Below are positions 9,001 through 17,051 of a stretch of 64,000 nt of DNA, piece after piece (position 1 is the stretch's first letter; each line of letters begins with the position of its first letter). Source of the DNA: Micromonospora sp. HM5-17 (GTDB taxonomy: Bacteria; Actinomycetota; Actinomycetes; Mycobacteriales; Micromonosporaceae). The DNA is taken from positions 434,001-498,000 of the forward strand of contig NZ_RJWA01000003.1 of the NCBI RefSeq assembly GCF_003762835.1, in the 5' to 3' direction. The position numbers and the translations under genes were made by a program. The notes below the pieces were generated by a model that saw nothing but the letters and a program-made list of their open reading frames with translations, was not told where the DNA came from and made no database searches.

Positions 9001-9190
9001 CGTGATCGCCGAGGGGGTGGAGACCGAGGCGGTCCGGACGATCCTGCTGGACATGGGCTGCGCCTCCGGTCAGGGGTACCTCTTCTCCCGGCCGCTGCGC
9101 GACCGCGACACCCTGCGCTGGCTGCGCGGCGAGTCGGCCCCGCCGCTGCCGTCCGGTACGCCCCCGAGGCCCCGACCGCCCGGCGACTGA
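6044..9190 (+). CDS. Membrane GGDEF-EAL protein with PAS domain (cyclic di-GMP metabolism)
   Basis: 1048 residues from GTG 6044, after AGGAGA. About ten membrane helices fill residues 1-310; then come a GAF-like region (about 325-475), a PAS domain (about 480-600), GGDEF and EAL domains. The cyclase signature GGDEF is intact at 683-687, but the four residues at the I-site position read GPDN, so RxxD product inhibition is missing. The EAL domain is complete by motif (EAL at 810-812, DDFGTGFSSLSYL, LKIDRSF, AEGVETE). Both synthesis and hydrolysis of cyclic di-GMP are therefore possible, and the PAS/membrane part probably sets the balance. It is a single-gene unit. Confidence 0.93.
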   Translation: MSDRTVLTWYGTSFGVLAVCYFAVPSARTPLTGAIGALSVAAVVAGTRRHRPDRAYAWWLLGAAVAVFAIGDTVYLLDVDPGLGSRGTASVVSDVCYLVMLPLIGAGLLGLTRATTGARDRSGLLDFLIFTTAGGFLLWVLVIRPYLVGDGGSGFAQSAVAAYALVDLLLLATTVRLAVTSRGSGAALLLAAGAAGVLVADLLYGAALLRGDWRPGGPVELGWLVLYAAWGAAALHPSMVVLTETAVPQHRDVTRTRLVLLGLAATLAPVVLLLQVLTGEVRDGAVIAVVGGIIFALVLSRLADAVDAHGQAVARERGLRLAGAELVAAVDAAEVERVVRRAVARLVPRQAAHRIILSVHQSDGVPAGTTSIWGPQLVDVPPLYPAPTVAAARRSRLLRVGTLQPALAEQLRGFDTVVLCPLVADGWSGSASWVGALLVAADSRLLPALRDSLEVLAVQAALALARISLDREVSRRDSEAYFRSLVQNATDVILIVDDDQRIRYASPSVRTVLGVEPADCHDLGALLDSDDQLSVAALLDSARGGPDRRGEGVDWSVRRPDGQRVQLEVICRDLRRDRAVRGFVLTMRDVTERVRLEQELTHRAVHDTLTGLANRASYQDQVYEAVEKARDGDRTVGALSIDLDEFTAVNDTHGHAIGDAMLIAAGQRLREVVGPDNLVARLGGDEFAVLVPEADDPEQVERVADELVRALAVPLSVGDTVVNGSVSVGVATTADARDAGELLQRADLALYVAKGAGKGRWCRYQSELHTAIVERLELRAALAEAVQKLSFSVEYQPIVDMRTGGAVGFEALARWHHPARGPVPPEQFIGLAEETGLIEPLGTWVLRQAVEAAARWRIDRAPATAPYVSVNVSARQLRTPGFVGIVRAALTAADVPPSRVMLEITESLLLRDHEPVWGELAELRSLGLRVAIDDFGTGFSSLSYLQQMPADVLKIDRSFTETIASSRRQRLLVEGIIRLAGTLGLDVIAEGVETEAVRTILLDMGCASGQGYLFSRPLRDRDTLRWLRGESAPPLPSGTPPRPRPPGD

Positions 9191-9365
9191 CCCCGGCGGG
9201 TTCGGGCGTGTCTGGTCGCCCGGCTGTGCCGGCTCCGATCGGCCCGTGAGCGCGTGGGTCGGCGTGTGCGGGCCGGCGTGCGTGGGTCGGTGCGCTGTAC
9301 CCGGCCATTCAGGGCGGCGTGCGCGCGGGCCGACCGTGTAGACCGACGCGTGGCAACCGGCGTGG

Positions 9366-9962
9366 TCAGGCCGACGCGGCGGGGGCACCGTCGATCCGGC
9401 GGAGGACGCGGGCCGGGTTGCCGACCGCGACGACCCCGGGCGGCAGGTCCCGGGTGACCACGCTGCCGGCCCCGACCACGGTGTCGGCGCCGATGGTGAC
9501 GCCGCCGAGCACGATCACCCCGCCCCCGAGCCAGACGTTGTCGCCGATGACGATCGGCCGGGCCGCCTCCCACTTTTCCCGGCGCGGCTCCGGCTCGACG
9601 GGGTGGTGCGGGGTCAGCAGCTGGACGTTCGGACCGATCTGTACGTCGGCTCCGATTTCGATTGTCGCCACGTCCAGCAGCACCGTGTTGACGTTCAGGT
9701 ACGCCCGGTCGCCGATCCGGATCTGTGAGCCGTAGTCGCAGTAGAACGGTGGCCGGATCGTCACCTCGGCACCGACCGACCCGAGCAGTTCGCGCAGCAG
9801 CGCCTCCCGGCGCTCCGGCTCGTCGGCCCCGGTGCCGTTGTACGCCCGGACGAGGCGGTCGGCGCGCCGGGCCAGGGCGACGAGTTCCGGGTCGTCGGCC
9901 CGGTACAGCTCCCCGGCGAGCATCCGCTCCCGGGCGGAGCGCCGGTCGGGTGCGTCGTCCAT
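9366..9962 (-). CDS. Maltose/galactoside O-acetyltransferase-type hexapeptide transferase
   Basis: 198 residues. It has the N-terminal helical segment of the Maa/LacA/NodL group (MLAGELYRADDPELV) followed by left-handed beta-helix hexapeptide repeats such as IGADVQIGPNV, IGDNVWLGGGV and IGADTVVGAGSVV. The catalytic His sits in LLTPHHPVE. These enzymes move acetyl from acetyl-CoA to sugar hydroxyls; the acceptor here is unknown. It reads away from the GGDEF-EAL gene and is 31 nt downstream of dapD on the same strand, so it may be co-transcribed with dapD. Confidence 0.88.
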   Translation of the reverse strand: MDDAPDRRSARERMLAGELYRADDPELVALARRADRLVRAYNGTGADEPERREALLRELLGSVGAEVTIRPPFYCDYGSQIRIGDRAYLNVNTVLLDVATIEIGADVQIGPNVQLLTPHHPVEPEPRREKWEAARPIVIGDNVWLGGGVIVLGGVTIGADTVVGAGSVVTRDLPPGVVAVGNPARVLRRIDGAPAASA

Positions 9963-9993
9963 GGCCGGCCCCCGCCCCCCCGGTACGCCGGTG

Positions 9994-10941
9994 TCAGTCG
10001 TTGGCGTGCAGCGCGGCGTTCAGCTCGATGCCTCGCCCGGTCCGCGGCCTCGCCTCCAGTGCACCGGTCACCGAGTTGCGCCAGAAGAGCAGCCCGTTGA
10101 CCCCGGAGAGTTCCCGGGCCTTGACCACCCGGCCGTCCGGCAGGGTCACCTTCGCGCCCGCGGTGATGTAGCAGCCCGCCTCGACCACGCAGTCGTCACC
10201 GAGGGAGATCCCGATTCCGGCGTTGGCGCCGAGCAGGCTCCGCTCGCCGATCCGGATCTTCTCCTTACCGCCGCCCGACAGGGTTCCCATGATCGAGGCG
10301 CCGGCGCCGATGTCGGAGCCGTCGCCGACCACCACCCCGGCGACGATCCGGCCCTCGACCATCGAGGCACCCAGGGTGCCGGCGTTGAAGTTGCAGAAGC
10401 CCTCGTGCATCACGGTGGTGCCGGGGGCGAGGTGGGCGCCGAGCCGGACCCGGTCGGCGTCGGCGATCCGGACCCCGGACGGGACGACGTAGTCGGTCAT
10501 CCGGGGGAACTTGTCGACTCCGTAGACGGCGAGGTGTCGCCCGGCGGCCCGCTCGATGATCCGCAGTTCGTCGACCCGGTCCGGCGGGCAGGGCCCGGCC
10601 GAGGTCCAGGCCACGTTCGGGAGCACCCCGAAGATGCCGTCGAGGTTGAGCTCGTTGGGCCGGACCAGGCGGTGGGAGAGGAGGTGTAGCCGGAGGTACG
10701 CGTCCGGCACGTCCTTGATCGGGTCGGCCAGCGAGCCGATCTCGGTGGTGACCACGACGGTCCGCAGCCCGGGCAGTGCCCGGTCGCCGAGGACGCCCGG
10801 CGGAAGGTCGAGCGGGTCCTCGCCGGCCCCCAGCGGCGACTCGCCGAGGCCCAGCTTGCCGGCCGGGTACCAGGTGTCCAGTACCTGGTCGCCGGCGATG
10901 GTGGCCACTCCGATCCCCCAGGCGGGCGCTGTGGTCGTCAC
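9994..10941 (-). CDS. dapD: 2,3,4,5-tetrahydropyridine-2,6-dicarboxylate N-succinyltransferase
   Basis: 315 residues from GTG 10941, with GAGAGG 5-10 nt upstream; a longer open frame to 11331 runs into dapE on the other strand and is not coding. The protein is a trimeric hexapeptide-repeat enzyme of the actinobacterial DapD group, with repeats such as [18 protein letters not shown] and [16 protein letters not shown]. It uses succinyl-CoA to acylate tetrahydrodipicolinate, committing flux to meso-diaminopimelate (peptidoglycan) and lysine. It is divergent from dapE, the later desuccinylase, across 115 bp, so both steps can be controlled from one region. Confidence 0.93.
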   Translation of the reverse strand: MTTTAPAWGIGVATIAGDQVLDTWYPAGKLGLGESPLGAGEDPLDLPPGVLGDRALPGLRTVVVTTEIGSLADPIKDVPDAYLRLHLLSHRLVRPNELNLDGIFGVLPNVAWTSAGPCPPDRVDELRIIERAAGRHLAVYGVDKFPRMTDYVVPSGVRIADADRVRLGAHLAPGTTVMHEGFCNFNAGTLGASMVEGRIVAGVVVGDGSDIGAGASIMGTLSGGGKEKIRIGERSLLGANAGIGISLGDDCVVEAGCYITAGAKVTLPDGRVVKARELSGVNGLLFWRNSVTGALEARPRTGRGIELNAALHAND

Positions 10942-11042
10942 CGGATACCTCTCACTCGTACGGGGCGACTGGTTGCCCTGGTCGGGCGTGGGGGACGTCA
11001 TTCGCGAGCACGGGACGCGTCCCGCCGTTACGACTGTGACGG

Positions 11043-11048
11043 TACCGT
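11043..11048 (+). promoter_or_regulatory. -10 element TACCGT before dapE
   Basis: TACCGT ends 8 nt before the dapE ATG, and no ribosome site is visible, so dapE mRNA is probably leaderless or nearly so. Confidence 0.45.
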
Positions 11049-11056
11049 CTCCCACC

Positions 11057-12130
11057 ATGGAGAACCCGCTCACCCCCGAGGTGTTGGCCGATCCGGTGGC
11101 GTTGACCCGTGCCCTGGTCGACATCGAGTCCGTTTCGCGGAACGAGAAGAGGATCGCGGACTGCGTCGAGGAGGTGCTCCGGGGCGTGCCGCACCTGGAG
11201 GTGCGGCGGCACAGCAACACGGTGATGGCCCGGACCGAGCTGGGGCGGGCCCAGCGCGTGGTGTTGGCGGGGCACCTCGACACCGTGCCGTTGAACGACA
11301 ACCTCCCCTCCACCATCCAGGGCGACCTCATCTACGGCTGCGGTACCTCCGACATGAAGTCCGGGGTGGCGTTCGCGCTGCACCTGGCGGTGAGCGTGCC
11401 GGAGCCGCGGTACGACGTGACGTACTTCTTCTACGAGGCCGAGGAGATCGAGTCCCGGTACAACGGGCTGACCCTGGTCGCCGAGGCGCACCCGGAGTGG
11501 CTGACGGCGGACTTCGCGGTGCTGCTGGAGCCGACCCACGGCGTCGTCGAGGCGGGCTGCCAGGGCACCATGCGGGCCACCGTCACCGCGACGGGCCGGC
11601 GCGCCCACTCGGCCCGCTCCTGGAACGGCGTGAACGCGATCCACGCGATCGGTCCGGCGCTGGAGCGGCTCGCCACGTACCAGGCCCGGATGGTCACCAT
11701 CGACGGCTGCGTCTACCGGGAGGGTATGAACGCGGTCCGGATCGGCGGCGGCGTCGCCGGCAACGTCATCCCCGACCTCTGCGAGATGGAGGTCAACTAC
11801 CGCTTCGCGCCGGACCGCACCGTCGAGGAGGCGGAGGCGCACATCCGTGAGGTCTTCGCCGGGTACGACGTCCGGGTGACCGACTACGCGCCCGGCGCGC
11901 TGCCCGGGCTGACCGCGGCGCCGGCGCGGGAGTTCCTGGCGGCGGTCGGCGCGGACCCGGTCGGGAAGCTCGGCTGGACCGACGTCGCCCGGTTCGCCGC
12001 GCTCGGCATCCCGGCGCTGAACTTCGGCCCCGGTGACCCGAACCTGGCGCACGCCCCGGACGAGCACGTGGAGATCAGCAAGATCCGCGACGGCGCCGCC
12101 ACCCTGCACCGCTGGCTCGCGTCCCACTGA
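11057..12130 (+). CDS. dapE: Succinyl-diaminopimelate desuccinylase
   Basis: 357 residues from ATG 11057. M20-family metallopeptidase fold: the first metal His/Asp in LAGHLDTVP, the bridging region [12 protein letters not shown], the catalytic Glu pair in YEAEEIES and a late metal ligand near [13 protein letters not shown]. It removes succinate from N-succinyl-LL-diaminopimelate. The dimerisation (lid) domain is in the middle, around [12 protein letters not shown]. Length fits the actinobacterial group. A strong hairpin follows, so dapE is probably a one-gene transcript. The dapD/dapE divergence followed by a LOG-family gene recalls the mycobacterial Rv1201c-Rv1202-Rv1205 region (from memory). 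Confidence 0.93.
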   Translation: MENPLTPEVLADPVALTRALVDIESVSRNEKRIADCVEEVLRGVPHLEVRRHSNTVMARTELGRAQRVVLAGHLDTVPLNDNLPSTIQGDLIYGCGTSDMKSGVAFALHLAVSVPEPRYDVTYFFYEAEEIESRYNGLTLVAEAHPEWLTADFAVLLEPTHGVVEAGCQGTMRATVTATGRRAHSARSWNGVNAIHAIGPALERLATYQARMVTIDGCVYREGMNAVRIGGGVAGNVIPDLCEMEVNYRFAPDRTVEEAEAHIREVFAGYDVRVTDYAPGALPGLTAAPAREFLAAVGADPVGKLGWTDVARFAALGIPALNFGPGDPNLAHAPDEHVEISKIRDGAATLHRWLASH

Positions 12131-12225
12131 ACCCGCCGCCCGGGCCGGTTGGCGGCACGGGTGTCGGGTGGGACAGCGGCGGGCTGGCCCGTACCGGCGC
12201 CCGACGGGACCGGCGTCCACCGGGG

Positions 12226-12266
12226 CCGTGGCCGACCGGCGGCTGACCCCCGCCGGTCGGCCACGG
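12226..12266. terminator. Perfect 17-bp hairpin after dapE
   Basis: Arms 12226-12242 and 12250-12266 are exact reverse complements with a 7-nt loop (CTGACCC). It lies between dapE and an oppositely oriented small ORF, so it can serve both strands. Confidence 0.75.
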
Positions 12267-12283
12267 AGCCTCCGGTTATCCCT

Positions 12284-12451
12284 TTATCCCTCGATCGGCT
12301 GTGGCAGGTGGGTCTGGCCCGGCTCCGGCCCCTGGTCGGGCTCGTCGGCACCGGTGGGTGCGGCGTACCGGGCCATCCGACGCTCGGCCACCACGGCCCG
12401 AATCCGGCGCTGCATCTGCCGGCGGAGCCGGGCGATCTCCCCGTTCGTCAT
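12284..12451 (-). CDS. Small basic hypothetical protein
   Basis: About 55 residues if started at ATG 12451, which has a G-rich stretch about 12 nt upstream; upstream in-frame Met codons exist at 12496. The N-terminal half is a basic amphipathic helix (MTNGEIARLRRQMQRRIRAV) and the tail is Pro/Gln-rich. I do not recognise a family. It sits between two hairpin/promoter regions and faces dapE. It could be a real small protein or chance; the helix and the plausible start favour a gene. Confidence 0.4.
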   Translation of the reverse strand: MTNGEIARLRRQMQRRIRAVVAERRMARYAAPTGADEPDQGPEPGQTHLPQPIEG

Positions 12452-12608
12452 CACAATCGGCCCCCCGAAGGTGCGTGGCGGTGGTGTGGGTGCCACGCGT
12501 TCCCCCTGTGTACTGCATTAGACGCCGGAGGACCCCGGCAGGTTGCCCCGGGTTGTATGTTTGTCACCCATGCGACGCCGATGCCGCACCCGGGGCCGTA
12601 CCCCCCAC

Positions 12609-12614
12609 TACGGT
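12609..12614 (+). promoter_or_regulatory. -10 element TACGGT, leaderless type
   Basis: TACGGT ends 6 nt before the ATG at 12621 of the LOG-family gene, matching leaderless spacing. Confidence 0.5.
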
Positions 12615-12620
12615 GGACGC

Positions 12621-13472
12621 ATGAACCACATCGAGGGGCGCAACGGGAGCCGCGGTCCCGGACCGGAACGGCACCGGGGTGCGGTCACCCTCCGGCGCGA
12701 CGCCATCCCGTTGAGTACCGCAGATCAGCGGCTGCTCGACTCCCGGACCCGGGCGGACTGGAAGACCAAGGACGCCTGGCGGGCGCTGCGGATCCTGTCG
12801 GAGTTCGTCGAGGGTTTCGACACCCTCGCCGACCTGCCCCCGGCGGTCAGCGTCTTCGGCTCGGCCCGGAGCAAGCCGGACAGCCCGGAGTGCGAGCTGG
12901 CCGAGGCGCTGGGCGCGGCACTGGCCCGCGCCGGTTACGCGGTCATCACCGGCGGTGGCCCGGGGGTGATGGAGGCGGCCAACCGGGGCGCCAGCGAGGC
13001 CGGCGGCCTCTCCGTCGGGCTCGGCATCGAGCTGCCGTTCGAGCAGGGCATCAACGACTGGGTCGACATGGCGATCGACTTCCGGTACTTCTTCGCCCGC
13101 AAGACCATGTTCGTCAAGTACGCCCAGGCGTTCGTGGTGCTGCCCGGTGGCTTCGGCACCCTCGACGAGCTCTTCGAGGCGCTGACCCTGGTGCAGACCG
13201 GCAAGGTGACCCGCTTCCCGGTCGTGCTCATGGGCTCGGCGTACTGGCGGGGTCTGCTCGACTGGATGCGTGACACCCTCGCCGCCGACGGCAAGATCAG
13301 TCCGGCCGACCTGGAACTGATCGTCGTGACCGACGAGGTCGACACCGCCGTCCAGCACATCGTCGACGCGGATGCGGCGCTCGCCGCCGAGCAGGATGCG
13401 CTGCAGGAGACGGCGATCGCCCAGGCCGAGGCCGACCAGGCGTCGGCGTCCGGCGGCCGCGCCACCCGTTGA
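12621..13472 (+). CDS. LOG-family (TIGR00730) Rossmann-fold protein
   Basis: 283 residues from ATG 12621; an open frame begins at 12543 but the -10 element points to 12621. The defining motif PGGFGTLDE (phosphoribohydrolase active-site loop) and the nucleotide-binding GGGPGVMEAANRGA are present. LOG proteins cleave cytokinin riboside monophosphates or related nucleotides; older records call them lysine decarboxylases without support. Residues about 1-60 and the Ala/Glu-rich tail are extra compared with minimal LOG proteins. The position after dapE is conserved in some actinobacteria (from memory). A weak 7-bp hairpin follows at 13476-13492. Confidence 0.87.
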   Translation: MNHIEGRNGSRGPGPERHRGAVTLRRDAIPLSTADQRLLDSRTRADWKTKDAWRALRILSEFVEGFDTLADLPPAVSVFGSARSKPDSPECELAEALGAALARAGYAVITGGGPGVMEAANRGASEAGGLSVGLGIELPFEQGINDWVDMAIDFRYFFARKTMFVKYAQAFVVLPGGFGTLDELFEALTLVQTGKVTRFPVVLMGSAYWRGLLDWMRDTLAADGKISPADLELIVVTDEVDTAVQHIVDADAALAAEQDALQETAIAQAEADQASASGGRATR

Positions 13473-13514
13473 GTCGCGTCACGCCGTGACGCCCGTCGTG
13501 CCACATTCCCCGCC

Positions 13515-16500
13515 GTGCCTGGCGAGATTGCGTCAGCCGGACATGGTGTGATGGGCGCCGTGCAGGCGTACCGGCTGGTCCGCCGGCCGGCCGATGCTGG
13601 GCCGGTGCGGCTGCCCGACCCTGCGCAGGAGGCGGTCGTCGCACACACCGACGGTCCGCTGCTGGTCCTCGGCGGGCCGGGCACCGGCAAGACGAGCACG
13701 CTGGTCGAGGCGGTCGCGGCCCGGGTCGCCGCCGGGGTGGACCCGGAGCGCATCCTCGTGCTGACCTTCGGGCGGCGGACCGCCACCGCGTTGCGGCATC
13801 GGATCGAGGCCCGGATCGCCGGTGGCACCCGCCGGGTGCTGCACGAACCGCTGGTGCGGACCTTCCCGGCGTACGCCTTCGGGCTGCTTCGCCGGGCGGC
13901 GGCCGAGCGCGGCGAGCCGTCACCGCGGCTGCTCACCGGTCCGGAGCAGGACCTCATCATCCGGGAACTCCTCGGGGTGGTCGGCGCGGAGGGCGCGGAG
14001 GAGTCGCAGGAGATCGAGGACCCGGTCGGCTGGCCGGAGGAGCTGCGGCCGGCGGTGCGGACCCGGGCCTTCGCGCAACAGCTCCGTGACCTGCTGATGC
14101 GGGCCGCCGAACGCGGTGTCGGTCCGGTGGAACTGGCCCGGCTCGGCGAGCGGCTCGGCCGGGCCGACTGGCCGGCGGCCGCCCGCTTCCTCCGGCAGTA
14201 CGTCGCCGTGCTGGCCCTGCGCGACGTCAGCAACCGAGGCTCGGTGGCGTACGACCCGGCCGAGCTGGTCAGGGCCGCCAGTGGTCTGCTCCGCGACGAC
14301 CCCGAGCTGCTCGACGCCGAACGACACCGGCTCGGGTACGTCTACGTCGACGAGCTCGCCGACACCGACCCGGCCCAGATCGAGCTGCTGGAACTCGTGG
14401 CCGGGGGCGGGAAGCCGCTGGTCGCCTTCGCCGACCCGGACTCGTCGACGTACGCCTTCCGGGGCGCCGACCCGACGATCGTCGGTACCTTCCCGGGTCG
14501 GTTCCGGACCGCCGCCGGCGCGGTCGCCCCGACCCTGACCCTGCACACCTCCTATCGGGCCGGTCCGGGGCTGCTGGACGCGACGCGGCGGCTGGCGCGG
14601 CGGCTGCGCGGCCCGGCCGGGCACCGTGACCTGCGTCCGGCGTCCGGGCTCACGCCGGGCTCGGTCGAGGTCCGCACCTTCCGCTCCGGGACGAGCGAGG
14701 CGGCGTACCTGGCGCACGCGCTGCGCGCCGCGCACCTGCTGGACGGGGTGCCGTGGTCCCGGATGGCGGTGGTGGTCCGCTCCACCACCCGGCAACTGCC
14801 CCCGTTGCAGCGCGCCCTGCACACCGCCGGAGTACCGACCGTGGTGCACGCCGAGGACCTGCCGCTGCACGCCCAGCCGGCGGTGGCGCCACTGCTGCTC
14901 CTGCTCCGCTGCGCCCTGGAGCCCGAGCGGCTGGACGAGGAGGCGGCGGTGACGCTGCTGCACTCGCCGCTCGGCGGTGCCGACCCGCTCGCCGAACGGC
15001 GGCTGCGGCAGGGGCTGCGGGCGCTGGCGCTGGCCGCCGGTGACCGGCGTCCCTCGGGGGAACTGCTGGTCGAGGCGCTGCGCGACCCGACCGACCTGAT
15101 CGCGGTCGAACGGCGCTGGGCCGAGCCGGCGAAGGCGATCGCCACGCTGCTCGCGACCGCCCGCGAGGCCGCCGCCGCGCCCGGGGCGACCGCCGAGGAC
15201 GTGCTCTGGGCGGTGTGGCGGGCCAGCGGGCTCGCCGAACGCTGGGCCGGCGTCCTCGCCCGGGCCCGGAGCGCCGCCGGTGCGGCGGACAGCGGGCTGC
15301 GCTGGCGGGCGGCGGCGGCCGACCGGGACCTGGACGCGGTGGTCGTTCTCTTCGACGCCGCCGCGCGGTTCGTCGACCGGCTACCCGGGGCGCGTACCGA
15401 GGTCTTCCTCGACCACGTCATGAATCAGGAGCTCCCGGCGGACACCCTCGCTCCGAGCGCTGACCGGGGCGAGGCGGTACGGCTGCTCACCGCGCACGCG
15501 GCGAAGGGACTGGAGTGGGACCTGGTCGCGATCGCCGGCGTGCAGGAGGGGATCTGGCCCGACCTGCGGCTTCGGGGTAGCCTGCTCGGCTCGGAGCGGC
15601 TGGTCGACGTCCTGGCGGGGCGGGGAGAGGATGGCGGGGAGGCCGCCACCCTGGTGGGGCAGACCTCGGCGATGCTCGACGAGGAACGGCGGCTCTTCTA
15701 CGTCGCCGCCACTCGGGCGCGGCGCCGGTTGCTGGTCAGCGCGGTCGCCTCGGCCTCGGTCGGCGTCGCCGACCAGGAGGAGCAGCCGAGCCGGTTCCTC
15801 TACGAACTCGGCCCGGCGGTCGAGCACCCGGACGACGACCCGGCCGGGCCGATCGATGACCGGGCCGGGCCGGCCGACGGCGGCGCCGCGGCCCGGCGGG
15901 TCAACGGCGGTGCGGGGCGGACGGATGGCGCGGTCGGGCGGGTCGATGGCGCGGCCGAGACCGCGACCGGCGCGGCCGCGCCGGAGCGGGAGGCGCACGG
16001 GCACATGCCGACCATCCCGCGGGCCCTGACGCTTCCGGCGCTGGTGGCGGAGCTGCGGACGGTACTCACCGACCCGACCGCGTCCCCGATCCTGCGCCGG
16101 GCGGCGGCCGAGGAACTGGCCCGGCTGGCCCGCGCCGGCGTGCCGGGGGCGCACCCGGACGACTGGTGGGGGCTGCGGCCGCTCTCGGACGACCGGCCGC
16201 TGGTCGACGAGGGGGAGCCGGTCCGGGTCACCCCGTCCGCCGTGGAGAGTGCGCTCCGGTGCAGTCTGCGCTGGCTGCTGGAACGGCACGGCGGCCGGGC
16301 ACCGGCCGGCGCCGCCCAGGGAGTCGGCAACCTGGTGCACGCCGCCGCGATGCTCGCCGAGGACGCCAGCGTCGACCGGAGCACGCTGCTGGAGTACGTC
16401 GCCGCCCGGTTTGACATGATCGAGCTGGCAGCCCGATGGCTCGCCGGGCCGGAGCGGGCCCGGGCCGAGGCGATGGTGGACAAACTGCTCCGCTGGCTGG

Positions 16501-17051
16501 CCGGCAACCCGCGTCGGTTGCTCGCCATCGAGCACGAGTTCGCGGTCCGCATCGACGACCCGAAGCGGCCGATCGAGCTGACCGGCCGGGTGGACCGGCT
16601 GGAGGTGGACGACCAGGGTCGGCTCGTCGTCGTCGACCTGAAGACCGGCCGCTCGACGGTGGTGAACGCCAGCGACATCGCCGAACACCCGCAACTCGGC
16701 GCGTACCAGGCGGCGGTCGAGGCGGGCGCCTTCGCCGACCTCGGGGTCGGGACCGAGTCCGGTGGGGCGGCGTTGGTGCAGCTCGGCACCGCGACGAAGG
16801 AGGCGAGGGAGCAGGTCCAGCCACCGGCCTCCGGTACGGGTGAGGAGGAGGGCTGGGCCCGGGCGATGGTGCGGCGTACCGCCGAGACGATGGCCGCGGC
16901 GACCTTCTCCGCGGTGGCGAACGCGACGTGCCGGGTCTGCCCCGTCCGGACGAGCTGCCCGGTCTCCGGCCAGGGACGGCAGGTCGTCGAGCCGCCGCGG
17001 GGGCGGCCGGGCGGCCGGGTGCGACCGCCGGACCAGCGGGGTGGCCGGTGA
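13515..17051 (+). CDS. adnA: AdnA-like helicase-nuclease subunit
   Basis: 1178 residues from GTG 13515; ATG 13551 is an equally possible start. The N-terminal half is a UvrD/Rep-type motor with Walker A GGPGTGKT (53-60) and the late motif TAHAAKGLEWDLV. A Gly/Ala/Asp-rich linker (about 775-825) leads to a RecB-like nuclease with the DxK core in VVDLKTGR (about 1040). An early Cys (ALRCSLRW) and the late CRVCPVRTSC give the C...CxxCx5C pattern of AddB-type iron-sulphur nucleases. In mycobacteria AdnA-AdnB resects double-strand breaks. The motif II region reads DELADTDPAQ instead of a clean DExxQ, so this motor may be the weaker one. It overlaps adnB by 4 nt. Confidence 0.88.
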   Translation: MPGEIASAGHGVMGAVQAYRLVRRPADAGPVRLPDPAQEAVVAHTDGPLLVLGGPGTGKTSTLVEAVAARVAAGVDPERILVLTFGRRTATALRHRIEARIAGGTRRVLHEPLVRTFPAYAFGLLRRAAAERGEPSPRLLTGPEQDLIIRELLGVVGAEGAEESQEIEDPVGWPEELRPAVRTRAFAQQLRDLLMRAAERGVGPVELARLGERLGRADWPAAARFLRQYVAVLALRDVSNRGSVAYDPAELVRAASGLLRDDPELLDAERHRLGYVYVDELADTDPAQIELLELVAGGGKPLVAFADPDSSTYAFRGADPTIVGTFPGRFRTAAGAVAPTLTLHTSYRAGPGLLDATRRLARRLRGPAGHRDLRPASGLTPGSVEVRTFRSGTSEAAYLAHALRAAHLLDGVPWSRMAVVVRSTTRQLPPLQRALHTAGVPTVVHAEDLPLHAQPAVAPLLLLLRCALEPERLDEEAAVTLLHSPLGGADPLAERRLRQGLRALALAAGDRRPSGELLVEALRDPTDLIAVERRWAEPAKAIATLLATAREAAAAPGATAEDVLWAVWRASGLAERWAGVLARARSAAGAADSGLRWRAAAADRDLDAVVVLFDAAARFVDRLPGARTEVFLDHVMNQELPADTLAPSADRGEAVRLLTAHAAKGLEWDLVAIAGVQEGIWPDLRLRGSLLGSERLVDVLAGRGEDGGEAATLVGQTSAMLDEERRLFYVAATRARRRLLVSAVASASVGVADQEEQPSRFLYELGPAVEHPDDDPAGPIDDRAGPADGGAAARRVNGGAGRTDGAVGRVDGAAETATGAAAPEREAHGHMPTIPRALTLPALVAELRTVLTDPTASPILRRAAAEELARLARAGVPGAHPDDWWGLRPLSDDRPLVDEGEPVRVTPSAVESALRCSLRWLLERHGGRAPAGAAQGVGNLVHAAAMLAEDASVDRSTLLEYVAARFDMIELAARWLAGPERARAEAMVDKLLRWLAGNPRRLLAIEHEFAVRIDDPKRPIELTGRVDRLEVDDQGRLVVVDLKTGRSTVVNASDIAEHPQLGAYQAAVEAGAFADLGVGTESGGAALVQLGTATKEAREQVQPPASGTGEEEGWARAMVRRTAETMAAATFSAVANATCRVCPVRTSCPVSGQGRQVVEPPRGRPGGRVRPPDQRGGR

